Source: DASQEH01 sp038239485
Lineage (GTDB): Bacteria; Actinomycetota; Actinomycetes; Propionibacteriales; Nocardioidaceae
Reading direction: 5' to 3'
DNA length: 64,000 nucleotides
NCBI GenBank assembly: GCA_038239485.1
Contig: JBBSET010000013.1
Span: 1-64,000, forward strand
The position numbers and the translations under genes are program-made. Positions 24,608-33,251 of this stretch are shown here, piece after piece. Within the stretch, counting starts at the first letter, position 1, and each line of letters starts with the position of its first letter. A model generated the notes under the pieces. The model had not been told where the DNA came from. It saw only the letters and a program-made list of their open reading frames with translations, and did not search any database.

Positions 24608-25818
24608 GCAGCGACGGCTACCCACCGCAGTATCCACCGCCCAACCAGCCGTACTACACCATGTCTGCGCCGCCGCCGCCGACGACGCCGCCCAGGCGAA
24701 CCGGTCGGATCGTCGGAGCGGCACTGCTGGTCGGTGCCCTGGCCGGTGGCGGTGCGGGACTCGGCGGCGCGGCGCTGTACCACCAGAGCGAAGAGAACGG
24801 TGCCGCAGCGCCGCTGACGCTCGACACGAGCACCGGGAGCAGCTCGAACCAGGCGACCCCCAGCAGCGCGACCTCCGGGACGATCGAGGCAGCCGCTGCC
24901 AAGGCGCTCCCGTCGGTGGTCAAGATCTACGGGTTCGGCTCCACCGCGAGCGGGTCGGGGTCCGGGATCATCTTGACCGCGGGCGGTGAGATCCTCACCA
25001 ACAACCACGTCGCCGAGCTGGGCGCCGGTGGGGGCAAGCTCGCCGTCAGCCTCAACGACGGTACGACCGCCCGGGCCACCATCGTCGGCCGTGACCCACT
25101 GACCGACCTGGCCGTGATCCAGGCCGTCGGGGTCAGCGGCCTCAAGCCGGCGACACTCGGGAACTCCGACGCCCTGCAGGTGGGCGAGCAGGTGAGCGCA
25201 GTCGGGTCCCCGTTCGGCCTCGACAGCACCGTGACCACAGGCGTCGTCAGCGCACTCAACCGGCCGGTCACAACCCAGGGCGAGGCCGCCAACGACCCGA
25301 CCACGATCTTCCCGGCGATCCAGACCGACGCGGCGATCAACCCCGGCAACTCGGGCGGCCCGCTCATCGACGACCAGGGCAACGTCGTGGGTATCGACTC
25401 GGCGATCCGTACCGCGACGAGCAACACGACCGGGCAGGGCGGCTCGATCGGCCTGGGCTTCGCGATCCCGATCAACGACGCGATCCCGATCGTCCAGCAG
25501 CTACGCAACCACCAGACCCCGACACATGCCCGTATCGGCGTGAGCGTGGGCAACGCGAGCGACTCGCTGAACCTGCCGGACGGTGCGCTGGTCGAGAAGG
25601 TCGTGCCCCACACCGCTGGTGCAGCTGCCGGGCTGAAGCAGGGCGAGGTGATCACCAAGGTCGACGACACGCTTGTCACCGACTCCGACTCGCTCGTCGC
25701 CACCATCCGCACCTACCGGCCGGGCGACACCGTGACCTTGACTGTCACCTCGTCGACGGCGAAGGGCGAGTCCACGGGCACGCCGCATACCGTCCAGCTC
25801 AAGCTGGGCTCTGACTGA
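24604..25818 (+). CDS. pepD: HtrA/DegP-type serine protease with PDZ domain (PepD-like)
   Basis: 404 residues. Cytosolic Pro-rich tail (1-40), one membrane helix (RIVGAALLVGALAGGGAGLGG, about 37-57), then a trypsin-like protease with triad His in NNHVAE, Asp in DPLTDLAVI and Ser in NPGNSGGPL, followed by a C-terminal PDZ domain (ARIGVSVGNA to DTVTLTV). Anchored outside the membrane, it degrades or refolds damaged envelope proteins. It directly follows mprAB with an ATGA overlap. The 3' end overlaps the convergent PhzE-like gene by 20 bp. Confidence 0.92.
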   Translation: MSSDGYPPQYPPPNQPYYTMSAPPPPTTPPRRTGRIVGAALLVGALAGGGAGLGGAALYHQSEENGAAAPLTLDTSTGSSSNQATPSSATSGTIEAAAAKALPSVVKIYGFGSTASGSGSGIILTAGGEILTNNHVAELGAGGGKLAVSLNDGTTARATIVGRDPLTDLAVIQAVGVSGLKPATLGNSDALQVGEQVSAVGSPFGLDSTVTTGVVSALNRPVTTQGEAANDPTTIFPAIQTDAAINPGNSGGPLIDDQGNVVGIDSAIRTATSNTTGQGGSIGLGFAIPINDAIPIVQQLRNHQTPTHARIGVSVGNASDSLNLPDGALVEKVVPHTAGAAAGLKQGEVITKVDDTLVTDSDSLVATIRTYRPGDTVTLTVTSSTAKGESTGTPHTVQLKLGSD

Positions 25819-27706
25819 CCCCGGGCGGGCCCGGCAGCAGGCCGAGCATCAGCTCGCGCAGCAGGTCGGCCCCGTGCTCGGTGAGGATCGACTCGGCATG
25901 GAACTGCACGCCCCGGTAGTGCGGGCCGGCCAGATGATGGACGTCGCCCGAGTCGGGGTCGCGGTCGAGGGTGATGCCGGCCGGGACGTCGTCGGCGTCG
26001 CCGACACGCGCCACGAAGGTGTTGTAGAAGCCGACGTTCTCGGCCCGGTCCATCACCTCGACCTTGGTCTGCGTGCCCTGGAAGACGATGTCCTTGAACA
26101 CCAGCGGCAGCCCCAGCCGCCCGCACAGCACCTGGTGGCCGAGGCACACGGCCAAGAACGGCCTCCCGGTGCCCAGCAGGTCGTCGATCGCTGCGCGCAC
26201 CGCCGCGATCTTGGCATCGGTCAGGTCGCGCGGGTCGCCAGGGCCCGGACCGACGACGACAACGTCGGCAGTGTCGAAGGCGCCAGGGGCGTACTCGTTG
26301 TGTCGTAGCGTCGCCGTCGTCATCCCGAACACGCCCAGGATGTGACGGAGCATCGTGACGAAGTCGTCCTCGCCATCGAGCACGACGACGTGCCTGCCCG
26401 CGAGCTCCGCCACCTCGCCGGTGTCGGACTGGTCGGTGAACCAGAACCGGCTCAGTCGCTGGTTGCGCTGAGCAAGGGCCACCAGCACATCGGGGTCAAC
26501 GGCGAGATCGGCGATCTCTCCCGCCGGGGCCGACGGGGCGGCAACCAGCCCGAAGGCAGTGAGGATCCCGCCGGCCTTCGCGTGCGTCTCGGCCACCTCG
26601 TAGTGCGGCTCCGAGTCACGGACCAGGGTGGCTCCAGCGGTGACCCTCAGCTCGCCGGCGGTGCTGACGTCGGCCGTACGCAGGAGGATCGGCGCGTCGG
26701 CGGTCGCGACCCCGTCGCGATCCCTGCCGAGCAGTGCCATCACAGCGCCGTAGTAGCCGCGGCCACCGGTCTCGTACTTCTTGATCAGCCGACAGGCGTT
26801 CTCCACCGGGCTGCCCGTCACGGTGGCGGCGAACATCGACGAGCGGAGAACGTCGCGGACGTCCTTGGAGGTCCGGCCGGCCAGGATGTACTCGGTGTGG
26901 ATGAGGTGCGTCATCGCCTTCAGGTACGGCCCGAGGATCTGCCCGCCCTCACTGCAGATGTCGCACATCATCTTGAGCTCCTCGTCCACCACCATGAAGA
27001 GCTCGAAGATCTCCTTCTCGTCGCGCAGGAACGCCATCAGCCGGTCCTTGCGCTCGACGCTCCCGCCTGGGCCTGAGACGCGGAAGGTGCCGCTGATCGG
27101 GTTCATCCGCACCTCCCCGCCGTGGACGCTGATGTGCCGCTCCGGGCTCGCCCCGATCAGGTAGCGGTCGCCGGTGAACACCATGAAGGTCCAGTACGCC
27201 CCACGCTCCCTTTCGAGCAGCCGGCGGAAGACGGTCAGCGCCTTGCGCGCGTCCCAGTCGGCCATGGTGGCGGTGTAGTTGCGGCCGATGACGAGGTTGG
27301 CGCCCTCGCCGTTGCCGATCTCGTCGTCGATGATCTGGGCGACGATCTCGGCGTACTGGTCGTCGCCGATGTCGAAGCCCCGGTCCGAGCTCGTCTCGAT
27401 CGGCTCGTCCGGGAGCAGCTGCAGCATCTCGTCGGTGGCCAGCTCGGCCTCGAACGAGATCTCGATGCTGGACAGTGGCGTCCCGTCGTCGTGTGCCTCG
27501 AAGCCGCGCTCACGGATCTGCGCGTACGGGACGCAGACGAGCCGGTCGAACCGTCGGCCCGGAGCTGGCGGACCAGCCTCCAGCGGTATGTCGCGGAGCC
27601 ACTCGTGGTCGACTCGCTCGCCACCGAGAACGGTCACGGCGTCCGATCCCTGGAAGCGGACCAGGGCGAAGGCGGGATAGGACAGGGCGTCATCGAGCAG
27701 GGTCAT
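25799..27706 (-). CDS. PhzE/anthranilate-synthase-like fusion (chorismate-binding + glutaminase)
   Basis: 635 residues. The N-terminal two thirds is a chorismate-binding synthase (ASPERHISVHGGEVRMNPI, ISGTFR, VTGSPVENACRLIKKYE, GYYGAVMALLGRD); the C-terminal third is a class-I glutamine amidotransferase with nucleophile Cys in LAVCLGHQVLCG and His/Glu in QFHAESILTEHG. The domain order and length match PhzE (aminodeoxyisochorismate synthase) and fused anthranilate synthases. No phenazine or trp genes flank it. Tryptophan-independent specialised metabolism is possible; the exact product cannot be settled here. It shares a short convergent overlap with pepD. Confidence 0.85.
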   Translation of the reverse strand: MTLLDDALSYPAFALVRFQGSDAVTVLGGERVDHEWLRDIPLEAGPPAPGRRFDRLVCVPYAQIRERGFEAHDDGTPLSSIEISFEAELATDEMLQLLPDEPIETSSDRGFDIGDDQYAEIVAQIIDDEIGNGEGANLVIGRNYTATMADWDARKALTVFRRLLERERGAYWTFMVFTGDRYLIGASPERHISVHGGEVRMNPISGTFRVSGPGGSVERKDRLMAFLRDEKEIFELFMVVDEELKMMCDICSEGGQILGPYLKAMTHLIHTEYILAGRTSKDVRDVLRSSMFAATVTGSPVENACRLIKKYETGGRGYYGAVMALLGRDRDGVATADAPILLRTADVSTAGELRVTAGATLVRDSEPHYEVAETHAKAGGILTAFGLVAAPSAPAGEIADLAVDPDVLVALAQRNQRLSRFWFTDQSDTGEVAELAGRHVVVLDGEDDFVTMLRHILGVFGMTTATLRHNEYAPGAFDTADVVVVGPGPGDPRDLTDAKIAAVRAAIDDLLGTGRPFLAVCLGHQVLCGRLGLPLVFKDIVFQGTQTKVEVMDRAENVGFYNTFVARVGDADDVPAGITLDRDPDSGDVHHLAGPHYRGVQFHAESILTEHGADLLRELMLGLLPGPPGVSQSPA

Positions 27707-27758
27707 CAGCGGTACCGATCACAGTCAGCGGGGATCAAGGGCGTGGTCAGGAGGTCGG

Positions 27759-29921
27759 CTACGGCCGCCATCGCTCGCTTGTGCCGACGACCTCGAGCTG
27801 CTGGGTCGCCCGGGTCAGCACGACGTACAGGACGCGGGTCCCCGCGGCGGAGTCCGCAGCGATCAGGTCGGGCTCGACGACCACCACGGCGTCGAACTCC
27901 AGCCCCTTGCTGTCGAGCGCCTCCAAGACGGGCACCCTCTCGTCGTCTCGCTCGCCGAGCCAGCGGTCGACCTCGTGCTGCCACCCGCTAGGGACCACCA
28001 CGCCGACCGTCCCGTCGACCATCTCCATCAGCTCAGAGGTCACCTCGCGCACGGTGTGCGCCAGGACCGGCCGGTCGACCTGGCGCAGCCGCGGCTCGAC
28101 CCCGGTGCGGCGAACGGCCGTCGGCAGGTCGGCGCCGGGAATGGCCGCGCGCGCGAGGTCGGCGGCCAGCTCGAAGATCTCGGCAGAGTTGCGATAGTTC
28201 GTCGACAGCCGAACGACCGTCTCGGACTTGTCAGCCAGGGCCTCGGCCCTGGCCGCGGCGGCTTCGGCCGGCAGCGGCCAGGAGCTCTGGGCCGGGTCAC
28301 CGACGATCGTCCAGCTGGCGTGGCGGCCGCGGCGTCCGAGCATCCGCCACTGCATCGGGGACAGGTCCTGCGCCTCGTCGACGAGCAGGTGGGCGTATCC
28401 GTCGTCCTCGATGGAACCCGTCGGACGCGACCTGACCGAGGACCACGAACCCGGCCGGTCCGACGTGGTGAGCTCCGGGACGACGTCGTCGTAGAGGTCG
28501 TCGAGGGGGTCGTCGTCCGGCTCCGGGGCCGGGGCCTCGCCGACGAGGTAGCGCAGCTCGTCGATCAGGGGCACGTCCTCGACCGTGTTGTCGCCGCCGC
28601 CGAAGGACTCGACCAGGTCGTCGGCCTCGGGCGCCGACAACAGGCCTCCTGCGTCGCGGACGAGGCGCTCGCGGTCGGCGAGCCAGCCGAGCACCTCGAC
28701 CGGGTCGACCACGGGCCACCACCTCTGGGCGAAGTCGGTGAACTCCCGCAGCCCGAGCAGGACGTGCACGAACTCGTCACGACCCCGCTCGATTGCGCGA
28801 TCGCCGCTGACCTGGCCCCACAGCGCGCTCAACAGCTCGTCGTTGACCGACCGGACGATCCTGTTGCGCTGCTGGCCCGAGCTCAGCAACCGGCGCCTGA
28901 TGGCGCGCAGGTCACGCTGCGACAAGGTCAGGACGTCGTCGCGGTAGAAGAGCCGGAACTCGGTGGGGCCGTCCGGCGACGGTCCGCGGGCCGTTCGCGC
29001 CAGCAGCTGGCGCATCCGTGCCGAGCCCTTGATCGCCGCCACCGCGGGCCGGTCGTGCCGCGACGCCTTGACGCCGTCGACGATCTCGCCGACCGCCCGC
29101 AGGGACACGCTGGTCTCGCCGAGCGACGGGAGCACCTGCTCGATGTAGGCGATGAAGACGGAGTTGGGGCCCACGACGAGGACGCCGCCGTTCTCGTACC
29201 GGCGCCGGTCGGTGTAGAGCAGGTAGGCGGCCCGGTGCAGGGCCACCACCGTCTTGCCCGTACCGGGGCCACCGACGATGCTGGTGACACCGCGCTGCGG
29301 TGCGCGGATGGCGACGTCCTGCTCACGCTGGATGGTGGCCACCACTGAGTGCATCGAGCGGTCCCGGGAGCGGGCCAGCGACGCGATCAGGGCGCCGTCG
29401 CCGATCACCGCCATGCCGTTGGGCGCCGCTTCGGCGTCGAGCAGGTCGTCCTGGATGGCGACAACCCGCTCGCCGACGGACTGCAGCACACGGCGGCGGA
29501 TCACGCCGAGCGGGTCCTGGGCGGTCGCCTGGTAGAACACTGCCGCTGCCGGCGCGCGCCAGTCCACCAGCAGGACCTCCCGGTCCGCGTCGCGAAGACC
29601 GAGCCGTCCGATATAGCGCGGGACGGACTCCTGCAGGTCGAGGCGTCCGAACACCAGCCCTTCGTGGGCGGCGTCGAGCATCGCCAGTCGCCTGGCTGCC
29701 TGGAACACGATCGCGTCCCGCTCGACCAGTCCGCCCTCGTTGCCGACCGCGGCCCGGGCATGCCCGTCAGCGGCCAGCGCCTTGGCCGCCTCCGCAGCCG
29801 CCTGCAGCCGCGTGTACACGCGGTCGACGACAGACTGCTCGTGCTTGATCTCCTGTTCGACGACATGGGCTTTGTCGCCGGGCGACGGGGCGGAGTCGCC
29901 GGGGCTGTTGATGTCTGACAC
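27759..29921 (-). CDS. HelD-family RNA polymerase-associated helicase/ATPase
   Basis: 720 residues from the GTG at 29921 (AGGAGG 12 nt upstream). UvrD/Rep superfamily: N-terminal coiled-coil arm (residues 20-70), Walker A GGPGTGKTVVALHRAAYLLY, Walker B LLVDEAQDLSP, motif III GDPAQSSWP, motif IV VRLSTNYRNSAEIF and a C-terminal VVVVEPDLI...LYVVLTRAT. HelD-type proteins pry stalled RNA polymerase off DNA; the actinobacterial HelR subclass also protects against rifamycins. I saw no rifamycin-associated palindrome upstream, so general polymerase recycling is the safer call. Confidence 0.88.
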   Translation of the reverse strand: MSDINSPGDSAPSPGDKAHVVEQEIKHEQSVVDRVYTRLQAAAEAAKALAADGHARAAVGNEGGLVERDAIVFQAARRLAMLDAAHEGLVFGRLDLQESVPRYIGRLGLRDADREVLLVDWRAPAAAVFYQATAQDPLGVIRRRVLQSVGERVVAIQDDLLDAEAAPNGMAVIGDGALIASLARSRDRSMHSVVATIQREQDVAIRAPQRGVTSIVGGPGTGKTVVALHRAAYLLYTDRRRYENGGVLVVGPNSVFIAYIEQVLPSLGETSVSLRAVGEIVDGVKASRHDRPAVAAIKGSARMRQLLARTARGPSPDGPTEFRLFYRDDVLTLSQRDLRAIRRRLLSSGQQRNRIVRSVNDELLSALWGQVSGDRAIERGRDEFVHVLLGLREFTDFAQRWWPVVDPVEVLGWLADRERLVRDAGGLLSAPEADDLVESFGGGDNTVEDVPLIDELRYLVGEAPAPEPDDDPLDDLYDDVVPELTTSDRPGSWSSVRSRPTGSIEDDGYAHLLVDEAQDLSPMQWRMLGRRGRHASWTIVGDPAQSSWPLPAEAAAARAEALADKSETVVRLSTNYRNSAEIFELAADLARAAIPGADLPTAVRRTGVEPRLRQVDRPVLAHTVREVTSELMEMVDGTVGVVVPSGWQHEVDRWLGERDDERVPVLEALDSKGLEFDAVVVVEPDLIAADSAAGTRVLYVVLTRATQQLEVVGTSERWRP

Positions 29922-30029
29922 GTGCCGCTCGGTCCTCCTGCCGACCCGATGAACGAACAATCTTCCCACATCGTCGATCGCACAGATGTCGGGTCGCCCC
30001 GATTCGGACGCCCCCCGGGACCAGCCTCC

Positions 30030-31196
30030 TCAGAGCGGCCCACGGATCGAGGCGTGGCCCTTGAGCAGATTGCGTCCGATGGTCCGCCGCTGGATCTCGT
30101 CGGTGCCCTCATAGATCCTCAGCAGCCGCAGCTCGCGATACCAGCGCTCCAGCGGCAGCTCGCGGGTGTAGCCCATGCCGCCGTGGATCTGCAGCATCCG
30201 GTCGACGATCTCGTTGGCCTTGACGCCCCCGTACAGCTTCGCGATCGACTGGGCCTGGCGCGAGTCGAGGTGCTGGTCGACCTGCCAGGCGGCGCTCAGA
30301 ACCAGCCACCGAAGAGCCTCGATCTCGACCGCCGAGTCGGCGATCATCCACTGGATGGCCTGGCGCTCGGCGATCGGCTGTCCGAAGGTGACGCGGTTGC
30401 GGGCGTGCTCCATGGCCATCTCGACCATCCGCTCGCAGGCGCCGAGCGCCCTGGCCGGCAGCAGGTAGCGGCCCTGACCGATCCATCGCATCGCCAGCGA
30501 GAAGCCCTTACCGACCTCGCCCAGAACCGCGGAGGCAGGAACTCGAACGTCGTCGAAGAACAGCGCGGCCGGTCCCCACTCGCCCATGGTGTGGATCGGG
30601 GTGGACGTCCAGCCCATGTCGCGGTCGACGAGGAAGCAGGTGACCCCGCCGTCGGCCCCCAGATCGGAGTCGGTGACCGCGAAGACCAGGCAGAAGTCGG
30701 CATCGTTGCCGCCGGTGATGAACGTCTTCTCCCCGTTGATCACCCAGTCACCGCCGTCCTGGCGGGCCGTTGTCCGGATCGCGCGGGCGTCCGAGCCGGC
30801 GCCGGGTTCGGTGATGGCGAAGCAGCTCCTGCGCTCGCCCTCGATGGTCGGGACGAGGTACCGCACGCGCTGCGCCTGGTTGGCGTCGTAAAGGATGTTG
30901 TCCGCCGACCCGCCGAAGTTGAACGGGACGAACGACCGCCCCAGCTCGCACTCGATCAGCGCCGCCATGACCGCGCCGAGCGCCATGCCGCCGTACTCCT
31001 CCGGGGTCAGCACGCCGAAGAACCCTGACTCGCGAGCCTTGTGCTGGAGCGCGCGAAGCTCCTCGCGTGGCAGCCCGGGCTGGCCGGCGCGCTCGCGGCG
31101 CAGCACCTCGGGTTCGAGCGGCAAGATCTCCCGCTCGACGAACGTGCGCACCCAGTCACGGATCGCTCGTTCCTCGTCGCTGAGGGAGAGGTCCAT
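30030..31196 (-). CDS. Acyl-CoA dehydrogenase
   Basis: 388 residues. FAD enzyme for alpha,beta-desaturation of an acyl-CoA. Motifs FAITEPGAGSDARAI, GEKTFITGGNDADF, QPIAERQAIQWMIAD, GGMGYTRELPLERWYR and the catalytic Glu in RIYEGTDEIQRR. I chose the ATG at 31196 because GAGGAG lies 5 nt before it; another in-frame ATG at 31211 is upstream of that site. Substrate unknown, but the length and the ELPLERWYRELR pattern suit medium- or branched-chain acyl-CoA. Confidence 0.9.
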   Translation of the reverse strand: MDLSLSDEERAIRDWVRTFVEREILPLEPEVLRRERAGQPGLPREELRALQHKARESGFFGVLTPEEYGGMALGAVMAALIECELGRSFVPFNFGGSADNILYDANQAQRVRYLVPTIEGERRSCFAITEPGAGSDARAIRTTARQDGGDWVINGEKTFITGGNDADFCLVFAVTDSDLGADGGVTCFLVDRDMGWTSTPIHTMGEWGPAALFFDDVRVPASAVLGEVGKGFSLAMRWIGQGRYLLPARALGACERMVEMAMEHARNRVTFGQPIAERQAIQWMIADSAVEIEALRWLVLSAAWQVDQHLDSRQAQSIAKLYGGVKANEIVDRMLQIHGGMGYTRELPLERWYRELRLLRIYEGTDEIQRRTIGRNLLKGHASIRGPL

Positions 31197-31302
31197 CCAG
31201 CTCCTCGTCATCGGTGTCACCGGCCGCTGTCGATCCGGTGGGCTCGGTACGCGTCGATCCGGTCCCAAGGTACGTCGTCGGTTCGGATCGGGTGCGAGCA
31301 CC

Positions 31303-31773
31303 TCAGGCAATGTCGGACAGCGGACGCTCCATCAGCATCTTGACCGGGTACGGCCTGAACACCTCGACCTCCCGCACCCCCGTGTCGCGCCACCCCCGGC
31401 GGTCGTAGAACGCCCTGGCCCGGCGGTTCTCGACCAGGACCCAGAGGTACGCGGTGGCCGAGCCACCCGTCGCCAGCCCGCACAGGGCGGCATCGTGCAG
31501 CGGGCCGGCCCGGCCGGTGCCCCACCAGGCGGGGAGCAAGCCCAGGTGGCGCAGCCACTGGAGGTCGTACGCGGCATAGCCGACCGGTTCCCCGTCGGCT
31601 TCGTCGAGCAGGACGCTGACCTCGGGGTCGTCGAGCACGATCCGCCATCGAGCCAGCACATCGTCGTCCGGGAATGGCACGTCCGGCCCGAAGACATGCG
31701 CCAGCCCGGCCGATGACGCGGCCTTCTCGAGCTCGAACAGCACGAGGAGGTCGTCGAGCACAGCCTGCCTCAT
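31303..31773 (-). CDS. GNAT-family N-acetyltransferase
   Basis: 156 residues. Acetyl-CoA-binding fold with VGYAAYD, LHDAALCGLATGG and the C-terminal VLVENRRARAFYDRRGWRDTG typical of GNAT. The acetyl-acceptor is unknown. The ATG at 31773 is preceded by TACCGT at a 9-nt distance, suggesting its own leaderless promoter, though it could also be read from bioB-bsaP, 34 bp upstream. Confidence 0.85.
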   Translation of the reverse strand: MRQAVLDDLLVLFELEKAASSAGLAHVFGPDVPFPDDDVLARWRIVLDDPEVSVLLDEADGEPVGYAAYDLQWLRHLGLLPAWWGTGRAGPLHDAALCGLATGGSATAYLWVLVENRRARAFYDRRGWRDTGVREVEVFRPYPVKMLMERPLSDIA

Positions 31774-31807
31774 CGAGGGTCCACGGTATGGGCTCGCCGG
31801 CGCCCGC

Positions 31808-32017
31808 TCAGGCGGTCAGGTCGCCGTGGACGGAGCAGCGTGCCGACCAGCCGCGGGGGACGACCTGGACGACGAGCCTGCGCCGGCACTCAGAGCAGTA
31901 GCGAGGCGGCTCGAGCTCACGCAGCCTTCGGCAGGCGGCGTGGTCGGTCCGCTCGAGCGGCGTGCCACAGTGGTCGCAGTAGGACGGGCCGGACCGTTGC
32001 GGGTGCTGGGCCGTCAT
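31808..32017 (-). CDS. bsaP: Biotin synthase auxiliary protein BsaP
   Basis: 69 residues with two zinc-ribbon-like knuckles (YCDHCGTPL and RYCSECRRRL) and a last Cys in WSARCSVHG. In actinomycetes such a small Cys-rich protein is encoded directly after bioB and is needed for biotin synthase activity, probably by helping its iron-sulfur chemistry. It overlaps bioB by ATGA, exactly that arrangement. Too small to be found by domain search alone; context makes the call firm. Confidence 0.85.
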   Translation of the reverse strand: MTAQHPQRSGPSYCDHCGTPLERTDHAACRRLRELEPPRYCSECRRRLVVQVVPRGWSARCSVHGDLTA

Positions 32018-33096
32018 AGCGTCTTCGAGAGCTCCTTGATCGGCATCTGCAGCTCCGCCAGCAAGGCGAGATCCTCGTTGGCATCGCGACCGAGCGTGGT
32101 GAGGTAGTTGCCGACGATCATCGCGTTGATCCCGCCGAGCAGCCCCTCGCGGGTACCGAGGGCCCCGAGGGTGATCTCACGGCCGCCGGCGTACCGCAGG
32201 ATCGTCCGGGGCATCGCCAGCCGGAAGGCGGCGACCGTCCGCAGCGCATCCCCGGACGACAGGACAGCCATGTCGCCGAAGGGCGTACCCGGTCGGGGGT
32301 TGAGGAAGTTGAGCGGCACCTCGTGAGGGTCGAGCGACGCCAGCTCAGCGGCCAGCTCAGCCCGCTGCTCGAGGGACTCGCCCATCCCGACGATCCCGCC
32401 GCAGCACAGCTCCATCCCAGCTGCCCGAACCATCTGGCAGGTTTCCCACCGCTCGTCGTAGGAATGCGTCGTGACGACGTCGGGGAAGTAGCTGCGCGCC
32501 GCCTCGAGGTTGTGGTTGTACCGGTGGACGCCCATGGCGGCGAGCCGGTCGACCTGCCCCTGGCTCAGCATTCCGAGGGAGCAGGCGATGTTGATGTCGA
32601 CCTCGGCACGGATCGCCTCGATCCCCGCCTCCACCTGGCTCAGCAGCCGCTCGTCGGGGCCGCGGACGGCTGCCACGATGCAGAACTCCGACGCGCCCGT
32701 CGTCGCCGTCTCGCGAGCGGCCCGCACGAGCTCGGGGATGTCCAGCCAGACCGCGCGTACCGGCGACGTGAACTGCCCAGACTGGGAGCAGAAGTGGCAG
32801 TCCTCCGGGCAGCCGCCGGTCTTGAGCGACACGATCCCCTCGACCTCGACCTCGGGCCCGCACCATCGCATCCTGACGCCGTGGGCCAGCTCCAGCAACG
32901 CCGGAAGGTCGCAGTCGGGTAGCCGCAGGATCTCGATGAGCTGCGCCTCCTCGAGGCCGCGTCCCTCGCCGAGCACCTGTCGGGATGCCACTGCCAGGAC
33001 CGCGCGGCTCACGACCTCGGGGGGCACGGTAACGGGGGGCGGCACGGTAGTGGCCGGCACGGTGTCGGGGGGCACGATGTCCTGGAGGTCCGTCAC
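32014..33096 (-). CDS. bioB: Biotin synthase
   Basis: About 360 residues. Radical-SAM enzyme inserting sulfur into dethiobiotin. The cluster motif is CPEDCHFC, followed by QSGQFTSP, and later RYNHNLEAARSYFPDVVTTHSYDER, FLNPRPGTPF and GREITLGALG. The GTG at 33096 lies 7 nt after TAGATT, giving a leaderless mRNA; a TTG at 33105 is the alternative. Residues 1-40 form a Pro/Val-rich extension before the radical-SAM core. Divergent from bioA. Confidence 0.92.
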   Translation of the reverse strand: MTDLQDIVPPDTVPATTVPPPVTVPPEVVSRAVLAVASRQVLGEGRGLEEAQLIEILRLPDCDLPALLELAHGVRMRWCGPEVEVEGIVSLKTGGCPEDCHFCSQSGQFTSPVRAVWLDIPELVRAARETATTGASEFCIVAAVRGPDERLLSQVEAGIEAIRAEVDINIACSLGMLSQGQVDRLAAMGVHRYNHNLEAARSYFPDVVTTHSYDERWETCQMVRAAGMELCCGGIVGMGESLEQRAELAAELASLDPHEVPLNFLNPRPGTPFGDMAVLSSGDALRTVAAFRLAMPRTILRYAGGREITLGALGTREGLLGGINAMIVGNYLTTLGRDANEDLALLAELQMPIKELSKTL

Positions 33097-33251
33097 GCGC
33101 GTCAATCTATCGGGCCAGCCGAAACGTCCGAGTGCCCACGTCGCCGCGGGGCAACGCCGGACTCGGATCTGTCGGAGGGGGGAGGCGGAGGTCGTGCGAT
33201 CCAGGGGCTCAGGGGGTCGCGAGCGGCGGCGGGGGATAGCCTCGCCCTACC
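33097..33251. promoter_or_regulatory. Divergent bioB/bioA control region
   Basis: Holds TAGATT (minus strand, 7 nt before the bioB GTG) and TAGCCT (plus strand, 9 nt before the bioA ATG). Between them TCCGAGT (33127-33133) and ACTCGGA (33161-33167) form an inverted repeat with a nested TGCCC/GGGCA (33133-33137 and 33149-33153). Whether this is an operator is unknown. I saw no TGAAC-type BioQ palindrome. Confidence 0.4.

Noticed and set aside
25799..27706. Phenazine biosynthesis cluster
   Set aside because: Only a PhzE-like gene is present; neighbours are a protease and a helicase, with no phzD, phzF, phzB or phzG.
27759..29921. Rifamycin-resistance HelR with its rifamycin-associated element
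   Set aside because: No matching palindrome was seen in the upstream 110 bp; general HelD function is the safer call.
33097..33251. BioQ or BirA operator
   Set aside because: No TGAAC-N3-GTT-type or BirA-type palindrome could be found; only a different nested repeat is present.
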